This document shows positions 9,914 through 19,180 of a stretch of 64,000 nucleotides of DNA, piece after piece. The first letter of the stretch is position 1. Each line of letters starts with the position of its first letter. Where the stretch lies: contig CAWGAE010000028.1 of assembly GCA_963820395.1 (NCBI GenBank), forward strand, positions 213,953 to 277,952. Reading direction: 5' to 3'. The stretch comes from DATFVJ01 sp963820395. Lineage in GTDB: Bacteria > Actinomycetota > Actinomycetes > Streptosporangiales > Streptosporangiaceae. The position numbers were made by a program, and so were the translations under genes. The notes beneath the pieces were generated by a model. That model was given only the letters and a program-made list of their open reading frames with translations. It was not told the DNA's origin and did no database searches.

Positions 9914-10561
9914 TCACCGCGTCCGCACCGCCACATCCGCAGGTTCATGCCGACCCGCCGCACTGCCTGACTCTTCAGTTGCGCTAGCGCTCGTTGCCAC
10001 GTCCGGTGCGCCCGCCGCCGGACCGCTCGCGTCAGGTGCGCCCGCCGCGGGACCGCTCCTGCCGACTCCGCCCGCCGCGGGACCGCCCTCGCGCGCCGTC
10101 GGGAAACGTTGCTCGTCATGGGCGGCCCGAAGAAGGGCAATCTCCTCTTCGAAGTCAGCAAGCGATTCAAAGCCTCTGTACACGGAAGCGAACCGCAGAT
10201 ACGCGACCTCGTCGAGCTCGCGGAGCGGCCCCAGGATCGCAAGACCAACCTCATGTGATGCGATCTCCGCGCAGCCGCGCGCCCGGATCGTGTCCTCGGC
10301 CTGCTGCGCCAGGACTGCGAGCTGGTCCTCGTCGACGGGGCGTCCCTGGCATGCCCGCCGTACACCTCGGATGATCTTGTCACGGGCGAACGCCTCGGTA
10401 ACGCCGCTCCGCTTCGCCACCATCAAGATCACAGTCTCCTGAGTGGTGAACCGGCGCCCGCATTCCGTACACGACCTGCGGCGGCGGATCGCGGTGCCAT
10501 CCTCGGCCGTCCGGCTGTCGATGACCCGGCTGTCCGGGTTTCTGCAGAACGGGCAGTGCAC
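9914..10561 (-). CDS. nrdR: transcriptional repressor NrdR with extended Ala/Pro/Gly tail
   Basis: ATP/dATP-sensing repressor of ribonucleotide reductase genes. It has a zinc ribbon with cysteines 3, 6, 31 and 34 (MHCPFC, SCTECGRRF), then an ATP-cone at about residues 49-140 (KRSGVTEAFARDKIIRGVRR). Start is a GTG at 10561 with cggagg 7 bases upstream. At 215 residues it is about 50 longer than usual. The extra tail (about 155-215) is low complexity, with repeated SGPAAGAPD units encoded by direct DNA repeats at about 10,010-10,090. It lies upstream of nrdJ on the same strand, the classic arrangement, and a probable NrdR box precedes it. Confidence 0.95.
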   Translation of the reverse strand: MHCPFCRNPDSRVIDSRTAEDGTAIRRRRSCTECGRRFTTQETVILMVAKRSGVTEAFARDKIIRGVRRACQGRPVDEDQLAVLAQQAEDTIRARGCAEIASHEVGLAILGPLRELDEVAYLRFASVYRGFESLADFEEEIALLRAAHDEQRFPTAREGGPAAGGVGRSGPAAGAPDASGPAAGAPDVATSASATEESGSAAGRHEPADVAVRTR

Positions 10562-10613
10562 CTACGCCTCCGGACCGTATAACACAACCTGTGGAAGAAC
10601 TACAGCCTTGTAA

Positions 10614-10629
10614 CTACTATATATTGTGG
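10614..10629. promoter_or_regulatory. probable NrdR box
   Basis: ctactatatattgtgg matches the known NrdR-box consensus (acaCwATATATwGtgt) at about 13 of 16 positions, about 50 bp upstream of the nrdR start. A weaker half-site (acacaa, from 10582) is centred 32 bp away, three helical turns, as tandem NrdR boxes usually are. Autoregulation of nrdR-nrdJ is the inference. Confidence 0.6.
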
Positions 10630-10776
10630 TAACGGTACGACAGACAGGGGTGTGACCGCAACCGCAACCCGCCGGTCGGCCGACCCGATGCGGCAACTGG
10701 TGCCGCCGCAGCATAGCCAGGCGGGCCGGTCATGCGTGGCGTGGCTGTGCTATTCGCCCCGCTATTCGCCGCGTTT

Positions 10777-11106
10777 TCAGCCCTTCGGTACCCAGAGCCG
10801 CTGGCCGACTGCGATCTCCGCGCTCGGCAACGCGTTGATGTCGCTGATCTGCTGCACGACGAGTCTCGGGTCCGCGTCAGGTTCGGCGCGCGCGGCGATC
10901 GACCAGAGTGTGTCGCCAGGCCGCACCACAACCTTCGACAAGTCCTTCTCGTACACGCTTGGTGGCACGCCTGACCTGGTCGCGGCCGCGCCGCCCGCCG
11001 CCGCCAGCCAGATCAGGCCGACGGCGAAGACGAGGAAGCCGACAAGCACGATCCTGCCGCGCCGGGTGAGCCTGAGTGCAGGTGCGGCGGTACTAGTTGC
11101 GGTCAT
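10777..11106 (-). CDS. LysM-domain membrane protein, SOS-associated cell-division gene family
   Basis: 109 residues: a basic N-terminus, one membrane segment (about 20-42, IVLVGFLVFAVGLIWLAAA), then one LysM peptidoglycan-binding domain (about 58-106, with VRPGDTLWSIAARA and VGQRLWVPKG). The order nrdR, small LysM protein, divergent lexA is conserved in actinobacteria. The equivalent in Mycobacterium tuberculosis is Rv2719c (ChiZ), an SOS-induced envelope protein that affects division. Only the LysM and membrane parts are seen here, so enzymatic activity should not be assumed. The SOS box lies just upstream. Confidence 0.85.
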   Translation of the reverse strand: MTATSTAAPALRLTRRGRIVLVGFLVFAVGLIWLAAAGGAAATRSGVPPSVYEKDLSKVVVRPGDTLWSIAARAEPDADPRLVVQQISDINALPSAEIAVGQRLWVPKG

Positions 11107-11126
11107 CGCGGTCTCCCTCCGAATAG

Positions 11127-11138
11127 GAACACACGTTC
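11127..11138. promoter_or_regulatory. SOS (LexA) box
   Basis: gaacacacgttc fits the actinobacterial/Bacillus-type LexA operator GAAC-N4-GTTC. It lies between the divergent LysM gene (start 11106) and lexA (start 11402), so it can serve both. A neighbouring direct repeat of gttcgatcg (11135 and 11151) creates an inverted gttc-n4-gaac at 11151-11162 that is not itself the consensus. Confidence 0.8.
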
Positions 11139-11401
11139 GATCGTACGTGCGTTCGATCGAACACAGGTACGGTTGTATCGCAGGGGTACGACAGTTTCCA
11201 CAACCATCGAACAGGTGTTTGAGGTGTCATACGAGAACCGCTAACGTCGGCTCCGTAAGCCAACACAGCCCGCGCACGCCGGCAGGTCAGCGGAAGGGCG
11301 ATCGCAGCGGAAGGGCGATCCGCGGTCCCGTCGGCAGCACTCGCTCGTGAACAAGCAAACGCAGCCGTGCATCAGGCAACGGCCGTTAGGAGACCGCGGA
11401 G

Positions 11402-12235
11402 ATGACCAGCAACGACAACAGCGGCGCGGCGCGGAGAAGCCCAGGCCGGCCGCCCAAACACCCGCTGGACCCAGTGGTGACACCCCGGAGGAAAGGGAAA
11501 AGGAAAAACCCGGCCGTCGTGGAGTTCCCCGACCAGCCCGATCCGGCGCATGTGCTCACCTGGCGGCAGCGCCGAGTTCTGCAGGTGATCCGTGAGTCTG
11601 TGCAGCGCAGGGGTTACCCACCATCGATGAGGGAAATCGGCGAGGCGGTCGGCTTGACGAGCACATCGAGCGTCAGTTACCAGTTGTCCACCCTGCAGAG
11701 CAAGGGCTATTTGCGCCGCGACCCGAACCGGCCGCGTGCGGTCGAAGTCAGGCTGCCGGGCAAGCCACCGGTGCGGGCGGGCGCAGTGGCCGATGATATC
11801 GACGATGCGATCGCTGATGGCGTCATCGACCGGGACGAAGCCGGAACAGAGGCAGCACGCGACACCGCGTACGTTCCGCTCGTCGGGCGTATCGCCGCTG
11901 GCGGCCCGATTCTCGCGGAGGAGGCTGTGGAGGACGTATTCCCGCTGCCCAGGCAGGTCGTCGGTGAGGGGACGCTCTTCCTGCTCAAAGTTGCCGGTGA
12001 CTCGATGATCGAAGCCGCCATCGCGGATGGCGACTGGGTCGTGGTGAGGCAGCAGCCTGTCGCGGAGAATGGCGACATCGTGGCCGCCATGATCGACGGT
12101 GAGGCGACTGTGAAGACGCTCAAGCGTAAGGACGGCCATGTCTGGCTGGTGCCGCAGAACGCGGCTTACGAACCGATCCCCGGCGACGAGGCCGCGGTGC
12201 TCGGCCGGGTCGTTGCAGTCTTGCGCCGCGTGTGA
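11402..12235 (+). CDS. lexA: LexA SOS repressor
   Basis: Represses SOS genes and self-cleaves with RecA after DNA damage. Winged HTH at about 51-118 (GYPPSMREIGEAVGLTST). The autocleavage bond is Ala166-Gly167 within VGRIAAGGPI. The catalytic dyad is Ser201 (GDSMIEAA) and Lys238 (EATVKTL). At 277 residues it is somewhat longer than usual, because of a basic N-terminal extension of about 45 residues and an acidic linker (130-150). Start ATG 11402 has taggaga 9 bases upstream. Probably autoregulated through the box at 11127. Confidence 0.97.
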   Translation: MTSNDNSGAARRSPGRPPKHPLDPVVTPRRKGKRKNPAVVEFPDQPDPAHVLTWRQRRVLQVIRESVQRRGYPPSMREIGEAVGLTSTSSVSYQLSTLQSKGYLRRDPNRPRAVEVRLPGKPPVRAGAVADDIDDAIADGVIDRDEAGTEAARDTAYVPLVGRIAAGGPILAEEAVEDVFPLPRQVVGEGTLFLLKVAGDSMIEAAIADGDWVVVRQQPVAENGDIVAAMIDGEATVKTLKRKDGHVWLVPQNAAYEPIPGDEAAVLGRVVAVLRRV

Positions 12236-12618
12236 GACCGGGCCGGGCGCTGATCACGCGACCGCCTGAAGCGCGACCAACCGGGCCAGCGGCGGGCAGG
12301 TCCGGGCCAACGGCGGGCAGGTCCGGGCCAGCGGCCCTGGGCCCAACGCCCTGTGCGCAATCAGTGATCCGCCGCGCGAGCGCGCAGGCAGTGGCCCCGA
12401 GCGGCGCGACAACAACTTACTCGCCGCCTGAGCAAGATCATGGCGAGGACCTTATGAACGAGAGCGCCCACGGTCGCGGGCCGAACGGCAAAACCGTTAC
12501 CCACAACCGTAGCTACGCTGACGCTGGGCCTCCGTTCCGTTACGACGCACGACGGGCGGACCGCGGACCCCCGCCCGCGGACCCGGCGCCAGCGCCGACA
12601 AACCCGCCGCCGCTTGCG
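12236..12618. other. intergenic between lexA and leuS
   Basis: Convergent gene ends. Apart from the 21-bp tandem repeat at 12281-12335 I see no gene. The plus-strand open frame here is low complexity and shows no family resemblance. Confidence 0.5.
12281..12335. repeat. 21-bp tandem repeat, 2.6 copies
   Basis: Unit ccgggccagcggcgggcaggt is repeated with one or two changes in the non-coding stretch after lexA. No function is apparent. Confidence 0.85.
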
Positions 12619-15117
12619 TCAGTCCGGTACGACGTTGACCAGCTTGGGCGCCCGGACTATCACCTTTCGGATGCCACTCCCGCCTAGAGCACGCTCGACC
12701 CCAGCGGTAGCGAGCGCCAGCGATCGCAATTCGTCCTCGGAGATGCCCGGCGGCACCTGTAGCCGGTCCCTGACCTTACCCGCCACCTGCACCACACACG
12801 TCACCGATTCCCTGACGAGCAGGGCAGGATCCGCCAGCGGCCAGGCAGCCATCGCCACCGAAGGCGCACGCCCGAGGATCTCCCAGCACTCCTCCGCGGT
12901 GTAGGGCGCGAACAGCGACAACAGCACCGCCGCCGTCTCCGCGGCCTCTCGCACCGCAGGGTCGCCCGCGCCAGCCCCGGAGTCGATTACGCGGCGTGCC
13001 GCGGTGACCAGTTCCATCAGCCGGGCGACCGCAACGTTGAACCGGAAGCTCTCTACCAGGCGGGTGAACTCATCGATGACGTGGTGGGTCACCTTGCGCA
13101 GTTCGGTGTCACCGGTGGCGGGGCCGGCGCCACCAGGCCCATTCGGTGATGCGGCACGCACATCGCTAGCCAGCCGCCACACCCGGCCAAGGAACTTGAC
13201 CGATGCGGCCGGGGACACGTCAGCCCAGTCGACGTCGTCTTCGGGCGGGCTCGCGAACACCATGGTGAGCCGGATCGCGTCGACACCGTGCGCCGCCACC
13301 TGCTCACCCAGGTCGACGCCGTTGCCCAGCGACTTCGACATCGCGCGGCCCCGGTTGATCACCTGCCCCTGGTTGAGCAGCCGGGTGAAGGGCTCGGTGA
13401 ACTCCAGCATGCCCATGTCGTAGAGGACCTTGGTGAAGAACCGCGCGTAGAGCAGGTGCAGGATGGCGTGCTCGACGCCACCGACATACTGGTCGACTGG
13501 GCACCATCGCCGGACCGCGGCGACGTCGAACGGTCCTTCCTCATACGAGGGCGAGCAGTACCGCAAGAAGTACCAGGACGAGTCGACGAACGTGTCCATG
13601 GTGTCGGTGTCCCTGCGCGCGGGACCCGCGCACTTGGGGCACTCCACGTTCACCCAGTCGGCCGCGGCGGCCAGCGGCGACACGCCCTTCGGTACGAGAT
13701 CCTGGCCGCGCAGGTCGGGCAGGACCACAGGCAACTGTTCGTCGGGCACGGGGATCTCGCCGCAGGATGGGCAGTGCACAATCGGGATCGGCGTTCCCCA
13801 GAATCGCTGCCTGGACACCAGCCAGTCACGCAGCCGGTAGCTGACCGCGGCCCTGCCAAGGCCCCGCTGCTCCAGTATCTCGATGATGGCGCGGATGGCG
13901 TCCGCCTTGGCCAAGCCGTCGAGCGGCCCGGAGTTGACCAGCGTGCCCGCACCGGCCGTGGCCACGCCCGTCTGTGCCGGATCTGGCTCGCCGGTGTCGA
14001 GCACGACGCGCACCGGCAGCCCGAACGTCCGGGCGAAGTCCAGATCGCGCTGGTCGTGCGCGGGCACGGCCATGATCGCACCCGTGCCGTAATCCGACAG
14101 CACGTAGTCGGCTGCCCACACCTGGATCCGCTCGCCGTTCACCGGGTTGATCGAATAACGACCGAGGAAAATCCCGGTCTTCGGGCGCTCGGCCGACTGG
14201 CGCTCGATATCGGAAAGCTTGCGCACCTCGGCCATATACGACCGCAGCCCAGCCAGGCGATCCGGGGTGCACAGCTCTTCGGCCAGCGGCGAGTCGGCCG
14301 CCACGACGAAGAAGGTGGCACCGTACAGCGTGTCCGGCCGGGTGGTGAAGACGGTTACCGGCTCATCGCGCCCCTCGATCGCAAAGTGCACCTCGGCGCC
14401 TTCGGAGCGGCCGACCCAGTTGCGCTGCATGAGCAGGACGCGCTCCGGCCACTTCCCCTCGAGCTGCGCCATGTCCTTGAGCAGTCGGTCCGCGTATTCA
14501 GTGATCTTGAAATACCACTGGGTCAGCGTGCGCCTGACGACCTCGGCGCCGCACCGCTCACACCGCCCGTCGATCACCTGCTCGTTGGCGAGCACGGTCT
14601 GGTCGACCGGGCACCAGTTCACATAGCCGTCGGCGCGGTAGGCGAGGCCACGCTCGTGCAGTCGCAGGAAGAGCCATTGGTTCCAGCGGTAGTACCCGGG
14701 GTCGCAGGTATGCAGCCGGGTAGACCAGTCGAAGGCCACAGCGTAGCGGCGGAACGAGGCCGCCTGTGTCTCGATGTTGGCGTAGGTCCAGTCGGCCGGA
14801 TGGGCATTGCGCTTGATCGCTGCGTTTTCCGCCGGCAACCCGAACGCGTCCCAGCCGATCGGATGCAGGACGTTGAACCCGCGATGAAATAGGTACCTGG
14901 CCACCGCGTCGCCGATCGCGAACGCCTCACCGTGCCCCATGTGCAGGTCCCCGGACGGATAGGGGAACATGTCCAGCACATAGGAGCGCGGCCTGATATC
15001 TGCCGGGTCGTGGGACGCGCGGAACGGTCCGATCTCCGCCCAGCGGGCCAGCCACTTGTCCTGGACATTACGCGGGTCGAATTGCGGGCCCGCTCCCGCG
15101 ATGTCGGCGGCTGTCAT
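12619..15117 (-). CDS. leuS: leucyl-tRNA synthetase
   Basis: Class Ia synthetase that charges tRNA-Leu. HIGH-type signature HMGHGEA lies about 50 residues in and the KMSKS loop is AMSKSLGN. Between them are a zinc-binding insert (NWCPVDQTVLANEQVIDGRC) and the CP1 editing domain (TTRPDTLYGATF, YGTGAIMAVPAHDQRD). The C-terminal anticodon-binding helices end LVNVVPD. The frame is open to 15201, but the extra codons are an 18-bp repeat. ATG 15117 has gaggga close upstream and begins MTAADIAG, giving 832 residues, somewhat shorter than many bacterial LeuRS. Transcribed toward lexA. Confidence 0.97.
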   Translation of the reverse strand: MTAADIAGAGPQFDPRNVQDKWLARWAEIGPFRASHDPADIRPRSYVLDMFPYPSGDLHMGHGEAFAIGDAVARYLFHRGFNVLHPIGWDAFGLPAENAAIKRNAHPADWTYANIETQAASFRRYAVAFDWSTRLHTCDPGYYRWNQWLFLRLHERGLAYRADGYVNWCPVDQTVLANEQVIDGRCERCGAEVVRRTLTQWYFKITEYADRLLKDMAQLEGKWPERVLLMQRNWVGRSEGAEVHFAIEGRDEPVTVFTTRPDTLYGATFFVVAADSPLAEELCTPDRLAGLRSYMAEVRKLSDIERQSAERPKTGIFLGRYSINPVNGERIQVWAADYVLSDYGTGAIMAVPAHDQRDLDFARTFGLPVRVVLDTGEPDPAQTGVATAGAGTLVNSGPLDGLAKADAIRAIIEILEQRGLGRAAVSYRLRDWLVSRQRFWGTPIPIVHCPSCGEIPVPDEQLPVVLPDLRGQDLVPKGVSPLAAAADWVNVECPKCAGPARRDTDTMDTFVDSSWYFLRYCSPSYEEGPFDVAAVRRWCPVDQYVGGVEHAILHLLYARFFTKVLYDMGMLEFTEPFTRLLNQGQVINRGRAMSKSLGNGVDLGEQVAAHGVDAIRLTMVFASPPEDDVDWADVSPAASVKFLGRVWRLASDVRAASPNGPGGAGPATGDTELRKVTHHVIDEFTRLVESFRFNVAVARLMELVTAARRVIDSGAGAGDPAVREAAETAAVLLSLFAPYTAEECWEILGRAPSVAMAAWPLADPALLVRESVTCVVQVAGKVRDRLQVPPGISEDELRSLALATAGVERALGGSGIRKVIVRAPKLVNVVPD

Positions 15118-15130
15118 CGTTCCCTCACGG

Positions 15131-15166
15131 CTTGTCGATCCTGCGCGACTTGTCGATCCTGCGCGA
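15131..15166. repeat. 18-bp tandem duplication upstream of leuS
   Basis: cttgtcgatcctgcgcga occurs twice in tandem directly upstream of the chosen leuS start, inside the leader. Confidence 0.85.
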
Positions 15167-15723
15167 CGTGCTTCCCGAGCCCGAGCCCGCACCGTGCTCA
15201 TGCGGCCCAGGACGGCGCTCCGAAGATGGTGCTGCTAACACATTGCCGCGCTGCAAACACGGTGCTGCAAACACGGTGCTGCAAAAAAAGTGCCCCCCGG
15301 TCACGAGGGGCAGCCGCGCCGACAGCAGCAGGGCCGACGCGGCTAAGCAAGGACCAGGCAACCGGGACGCATGGTGTCAGGGTAGCCCACGATGTGTCCA
15401 GCCAGTACGCCAACTCGTGACCAGATCGGGCCGGCCCGACGACCGTCTCGCCTTGCCAGGTGCTTCCTTCAATTACCTAACGGCTGCCGCCCCGCGCGTC
15501 AACAGCGCTTCCGCGCCGCTTGCGGCGACAGGCCCCGGCGTCCGCCCGGCAGGGTGACGGGCCTGGCCCAGCAAGCCCACCCGGGGAGTGGATCATGGGG
15601 CTGAGATTACGAGGCGCCGCAGCGGCGCGACCGTTCGGTGACAGTACCGCTATGGCGCCGTCGCTTGGCCGCCAGTGCATGACCGGACGCGGCGTGACTA
15701 GAGTCAATACCCGTGATTGATCA
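15167..15723. other. leuS-nudix divergent intergenic region
   Basis: More than 500 bases with no recognised gene. It holds a 14-bp tandem repeat (15250-15285). Short open frames on both strands lack ribosome sites and family resemblance. Confidence 0.45.
15250..15285. repeat. 14-bp tandem repeat
   Basis: gctgcaaacacggt occurs twice plus a partial third copy, followed by a short A run. It is non-coding as far as I can see. Confidence 0.8.
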
Positions 15724-16218
15724 ATGACGGGCGGGCAGTACCTCGAACCGGCGGACTGGTTCGCCACGCTTCCGAGCGTGTATTTGGCGGCGGGGGCGCT
15801 CATCACCGGCCCGGGCGGCGAGGTCCTGCTTGTCAAGCCCAACTACCGTGACCATTGGGCACTGCCGGGCGGCATCTGTGAGCAGAGCGAGGCCCCGCAC
15901 GAAGGATGCGCACGAGAACTACTCGAAGAACTAGGCCAGGTGATCCCGGTCGGCCGACTGCTCGTGGTCAACTGGACGGCACCCGGCGGCCCGCGGCCCA
16001 AGTCGATCATGCATCTGGTATTCGACGGCGGCACCCTGCGAGACGGTAGTGAGATCCGGTTGCAGTACGAGGAACTCGACGAGTTCAGGTTCGTCGAGCC
16101 GGGTGAAGTCACCTCATTCCTGCCGCCGTATGGAGCGCCGCGGGTGATTGCAGCGCTGCGCGCCCGGGACGACGGGGTGGTGATCTACCTGCCGTCTGGC
16201 GAGGCACCCCATCCGTGA
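15724..16218 (+). CDS. Nudix hydrolase
   Basis: Hydrolyses nucleoside-diphosphate-linked compounds; the substrate cannot be predicted. The Nudix box is complete: G50, E56, R64, E65, E68, E69 and G71 in GGICEQSEAPHEGCARELLE followed by ELG. It is preceded by a typical AAGALITGPGGEVLLV strand. 164 residues, normal size. The start ATG directly follows an AT-rich tgattgatca stretch and has no clear ribosome site, so it may be leaderless or start slightly differently. Its stop codon lies within a strong inverted repeat. Confidence 0.88.
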   Translation: MTGGQYLEPADWFATLPSVYLAAGALITGPGGEVLLVKPNYRDHWALPGGICEQSEAPHEGCARELLEELGQVIPVGRLLVVNWTAPGGPRPKSIMHLVFDGGTLRDGSEIRLQYEELDEFRFVEPGEVTSFLPPYGAPRVIAALRARDDGVVIYLPSGEAPHP

Positions 16219-16266
16219 TCGCGGTAAGTTCTCGGCGAATGCTTCCAGGAAGCTACCGCGATCACG
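16214..16266 (+). terminator. strong hairpin at the nudix stop codon
   Basis: Arms cgtgatcgcggta (16214-16226) and its exact complement (16254-16266) form a 13-bp stem. The 27-base loop contains a second small stem (gcttcc/ggaagc). It overlaps the nudix stop and lacks a U tract, so it is a probable actinobacterial terminator or a transcript-end protector. Confidence 0.6.
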
Positions 16267-16478
16267 AGATGCCTCAACATGCCGCAGCGGCGACAACCAC
16301 CTCGCCCGGACCCGGCGCCAGCCCGCGCAGCCGTTAAGAGAATGCGCAGCCGCACCGGTGACCGCGGAGTCGGGTTGTCACGGCGCCGCGAGCGAATCTG
16401 GCTGGATATACCGAGTGTGGTTCCATACGGCTCCGCGGGGGTACGCCGGGGCTGGCAGGATGCCTCGCCCGGAAGGCG

Positions 16479-17755
16479 GTGGAGTCGGTGGGCCTGCCCG
16501 CTCTCCCGCTTGCTGACATCAACCTGTCCGAATACACCTTCTGGGGGCGGCCGCCGGCCGAGCGGCAAGCGGCCTTCGCGCTCCTGCGGGCGCAACCGCG
16601 GCCGGTCTTCTTCGCCGAACCGGATGCCCCTCGGCGTTCGGACCGCCCGGCGCGGGTTTCTACGCGCTGGTGAAACACGCCGACGTGATCGGGGCGAGCA
16701 GGAATCCCGGGGTGTTCTGCTCCAGCGGCGGAGCGACCAGCATCATCGACATGCCGGCCGAGTTCGCCGAGTACTTCGGCTCGATGATCAATATGGACGA
16801 CCCCCGGCACGGGCGGCTGCGCCGGATCGTATCGCGCGCCTTCACGCCGCGGATGATCAAGAAGTTCGAGAGCGACGTGCAGCGGACGGCAGGGCGGATA
16901 GTAGACGACCTGGTCGATCATGGGCCGTGCGATTTCGTCACCGAGGTGGCCGCCCAGCTTCCCCTGAAGATCATCTGTGAGATGATGGGTATCCCCGGTG
17001 ATCACTACCAGATGGTCCTTGATGACACGAACATGATCCTCTCGGGTGCCGATCCGGAGTTCATCGGCGACAACTTCGACGGGACCGCCATCAAGATCCT
17101 CGCGGCTGGCCAGGAACTCGGCCAGCTGGTGCGGGACCTCGCCGTCGAGCGCACCAGGCGCCCCGCGGATGACCTTCTGTCCGCCCTGGTCACCGCGAAC
17201 ATCGAGGGCGAGGCCCTCACGTTCGCCGAGCTTGCATCGTTTTTCATCCTGCTCATCGTGGCCGGCAACGAGACCACCCGGAACGCGATCTCGCACGCGC
17301 TCACCCTGCTCACCGATTTCCCCGCGCAGCGCAGCTTACTGCTCGAGGACTTCGAGGCCAGGATCGGCAGGGCGGTCGAGGAGATCGTGCGCTTCGCCTC
17401 GCCCGTCATCTTCATGCGCCGGACCCTCACCCGGGACCATGAGCTCGGCGGCCACCAGTACCGTGAGGGCGACAAGGTCGTGCTGTTCTACTGGGCGGCC
17501 AACCACGACGAAACCGTCTTCGCCGAGCCCGGGGCGTTCGACATCCTCAGGAACCCGAACCCGCACGTCGGGTTCGGCGGGCCCGGGCCGCATTTCTGCC
17601 TCGGCGCGCACCTGGCCCGGCGGGAGATCACCGTGATGCTGCGCGAACTGCTTGGCCGCGTGCCCGACATCCGGGCGGCGGGTGAGCCGGACCGGCTGCT
17701 GTCCAGCTTCATCAACGGCATCAAGCACCTGCCGTGCGAGTTCACGCCGCGGTGA
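16479..17755 (+). CDS. cytochrome P450 (CYP125/CYP124/CYP142-like), frameshifted near residue 50
   Basis: Haem monooxygenase. Oxygen-binding I-helix is LLIVAGNETTRN, the ExxR motif is in EEIVRFASP, and the haem-ligand loop is FGGPGPHFCLGAH with the Cys. The FMRRTLTRDHELGG region resembles actinobacterial CYP125/124-type enzymes that oxidise sterol or branched lipid chains. The first about 50 residues (VGLPALPLADINLSEYTFWG) lie in another frame starting at GTG 16479. They join the main frame (open from 16670) by a one-base slip near the cccc run at 16627-16633. Without that segment the enzyme would lack its N-terminal part, so this is either a damaged gene or a base-calling error. The redox partner is not in the window. 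Confidence 0.85.
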
Positions 17756-17788
17756 TGCCGCCCGCCGCCGGCCGACCGCGGTTGGCTG

Positions 17789-19117
17789 TCAGCCTGCGAC
17801 GAGGTCGGCCGCTTGCTGCGCGGCCGGGTGGGCGGTCGGGTGAGAGACCGGCGGGGCGGCGGGCTCCCAGCTGGGCCGCAGCGGCATGCCCGCATTGCCC
17901 TCGGCATCGAGTCTCGCGCACAGAACCTGGTGCAACTGGATCTGGTTGCGCTCGAAGCCGAGCCGTGACCCGGCCATGTAAAGGCGCCATACCCGGGCAG
18001 TGCTCTCGCCCACCTCGGCGACCGCTTCCCCCCAGTGCGCGTCGAGGTTCTCACACCAGTCGGCCAGGGTCATCGCGTAGTGCTCGCGAAGGTTCTCCTC
18101 ATGGCGCACCTCAAAACCAGTGTCATGCATGACGGAGACGAGGTGCCCTGGTCCCTCGAGCTCACCGTCGGGGAACACGTACCTGTTGATGAAGCCGCCC
18201 TGACGTATCGCGGGCTCGCGGTTGTCCGGCCTGGTGATGCAGTGATTGAGCAGCCGCCCGCCCGGCTTCAGCTTCCGGTAGAGGAAGGAAAAGTAGCTGG
18301 GCAGATTTGCCTTGCCGATGTGCTCGGTCAGCCCGATCGAGCTGACCGCGTCGAAGCCGGACTCCGTCACGTCGCGGTAGTCGAGGTGGCGCACCTCAGC
18401 GAGATCGCGGAGGCCCGCGACCTCGATCGCGCGGCGTGCCCACTCGGCCTGCTGACGTGACAGGGTCACCCCGAGCGCGCGGACCCCGTAGTCACGCGCC
18501 GCGTGCATGACCATACCGCCCCAGCCGCAGCCCACGTCGAGCAGCCGCATGCCCTTCCGCAACCCCAGTTTCCGCGCGACCAGATCGAATTTGTACGACT
18601 GCGCCTCTTCGAGCGTGGCGTCGGCGCTTGGGTAACAGGCGCAGGTGTACGCCATCGACGGGCCGAGCACCCACTCGTAGAAGCGGTTCGACACGTCGTA
18701 GTGGTGCGAGATCGCACCGGCGTCGCGCTGCTTGGTGTGCCGCCGCCCGACCAGCCACCGCCGACCCGGGCGCACCTCCTGCGGGGGCGGCGGCACCCGT
18801 GGGACGAGGAGCTTCACCCCGCCCAGCTCACGCAGCAAGCGCAGCCGTTGCGGCCAGTCCAGGTCGGTAATCTGTGCTCTGGACAGGCGGACGAGGGCGG
18901 TATACATGTCGCCCTCGACGCCGAGGTGCCCGGACACGTACGCGCGGGCAAGGCCGAGCGCACCCGGCGCCTGCGCCAGATAGGAGACGGCGACCGGAGA
19001 ACGGACCGTTACCTTTATGCCGGCGCCTGGATCGCCCGCGGTGCTCCCGTCGTACGCCTGGAACTCGACCGGCGAGCCGGGCCCGGCGACCCGTTCGAAG
19101 ACGTCAGCCAGTGCCAT
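17789..19117 (-). CDS. tmsB: TmsB/UfaA1-type fatty-acyl methyltransferase (cyclopropane synthase family)
   Basis: SAM-dependent enzyme of the cyclopropane-fatty-acid-synthase family. The binding motif is LDVGCGWGGMVMHAARDYG, with downstream SIGLTEHIGKANLPSYF and a C-terminal half rich in family-conserved aromatic residues. Directly upstream (63 bp) on the same strand is a TmsA-like FAD protein. That pair (TmsA/TmsB, also called BfaA/BfaB; UfaA1 in mycobacteria) is known to methylate oleoyl chains and reduce the product to 10-methylstearate (tuberculostearate). ATG 19117 is chosen over the upstream TTG because ggaggattgg precedes it. The C-terminal about 30 residues are a low-complexity Pro/Ala/His tail. 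Confidence 0.85.
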   Translation of the reverse strand: MALADVFERVAGPGSPVEFQAYDGSTAGDPGAGIKVTVRSPVAVSYLAQAPGALGLARAYVSGHLGVEGDMYTALVRLSRAQITDLDWPQRLRLLRELGGVKLLVPRVPPPPQEVRPGRRWLVGRRHTKQRDAGAISHHYDVSNRFYEWVLGPSMAYTCACYPSADATLEEAQSYKFDLVARKLGLRKGMRLLDVGCGWGGMVMHAARDYGVRALGVTLSRQQAEWARRAIEVAGLRDLAEVRHLDYRDVTESGFDAVSSIGLTEHIGKANLPSYFSFLYRKLKPGGRLLNHCITRPDNREPAIRQGGFINRYVFPDGELEGPGHLVSVMHDTGFEVRHEENLREHYAMTLADWCENLDAHWGEAVAEVGESTARVWRLYMAGSRLGFERNQIQLHQVLCARLDAEGNAGMPLRPSWEPAAPPVSHPTAHPAAQQAADLVAG

Positions 19118-19180
19118 GTTTTCCAATCCTCCTCCCAGCCGTGTCCGGCTACCGTTATCCGCTGCTACCGGTATCCACCG

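Noticed and set aside
13288..14892. 534-residue plus-strand open frame
   Set aside because: Antisense of leuS, explained by codon bias.
15118..15201. Longer LeuRS N-terminus
   Set aside because: The extra codons come from an 18-bp tandem repeat (RRxDxS-like), and a better ribosome site precedes the ATG at 15117.
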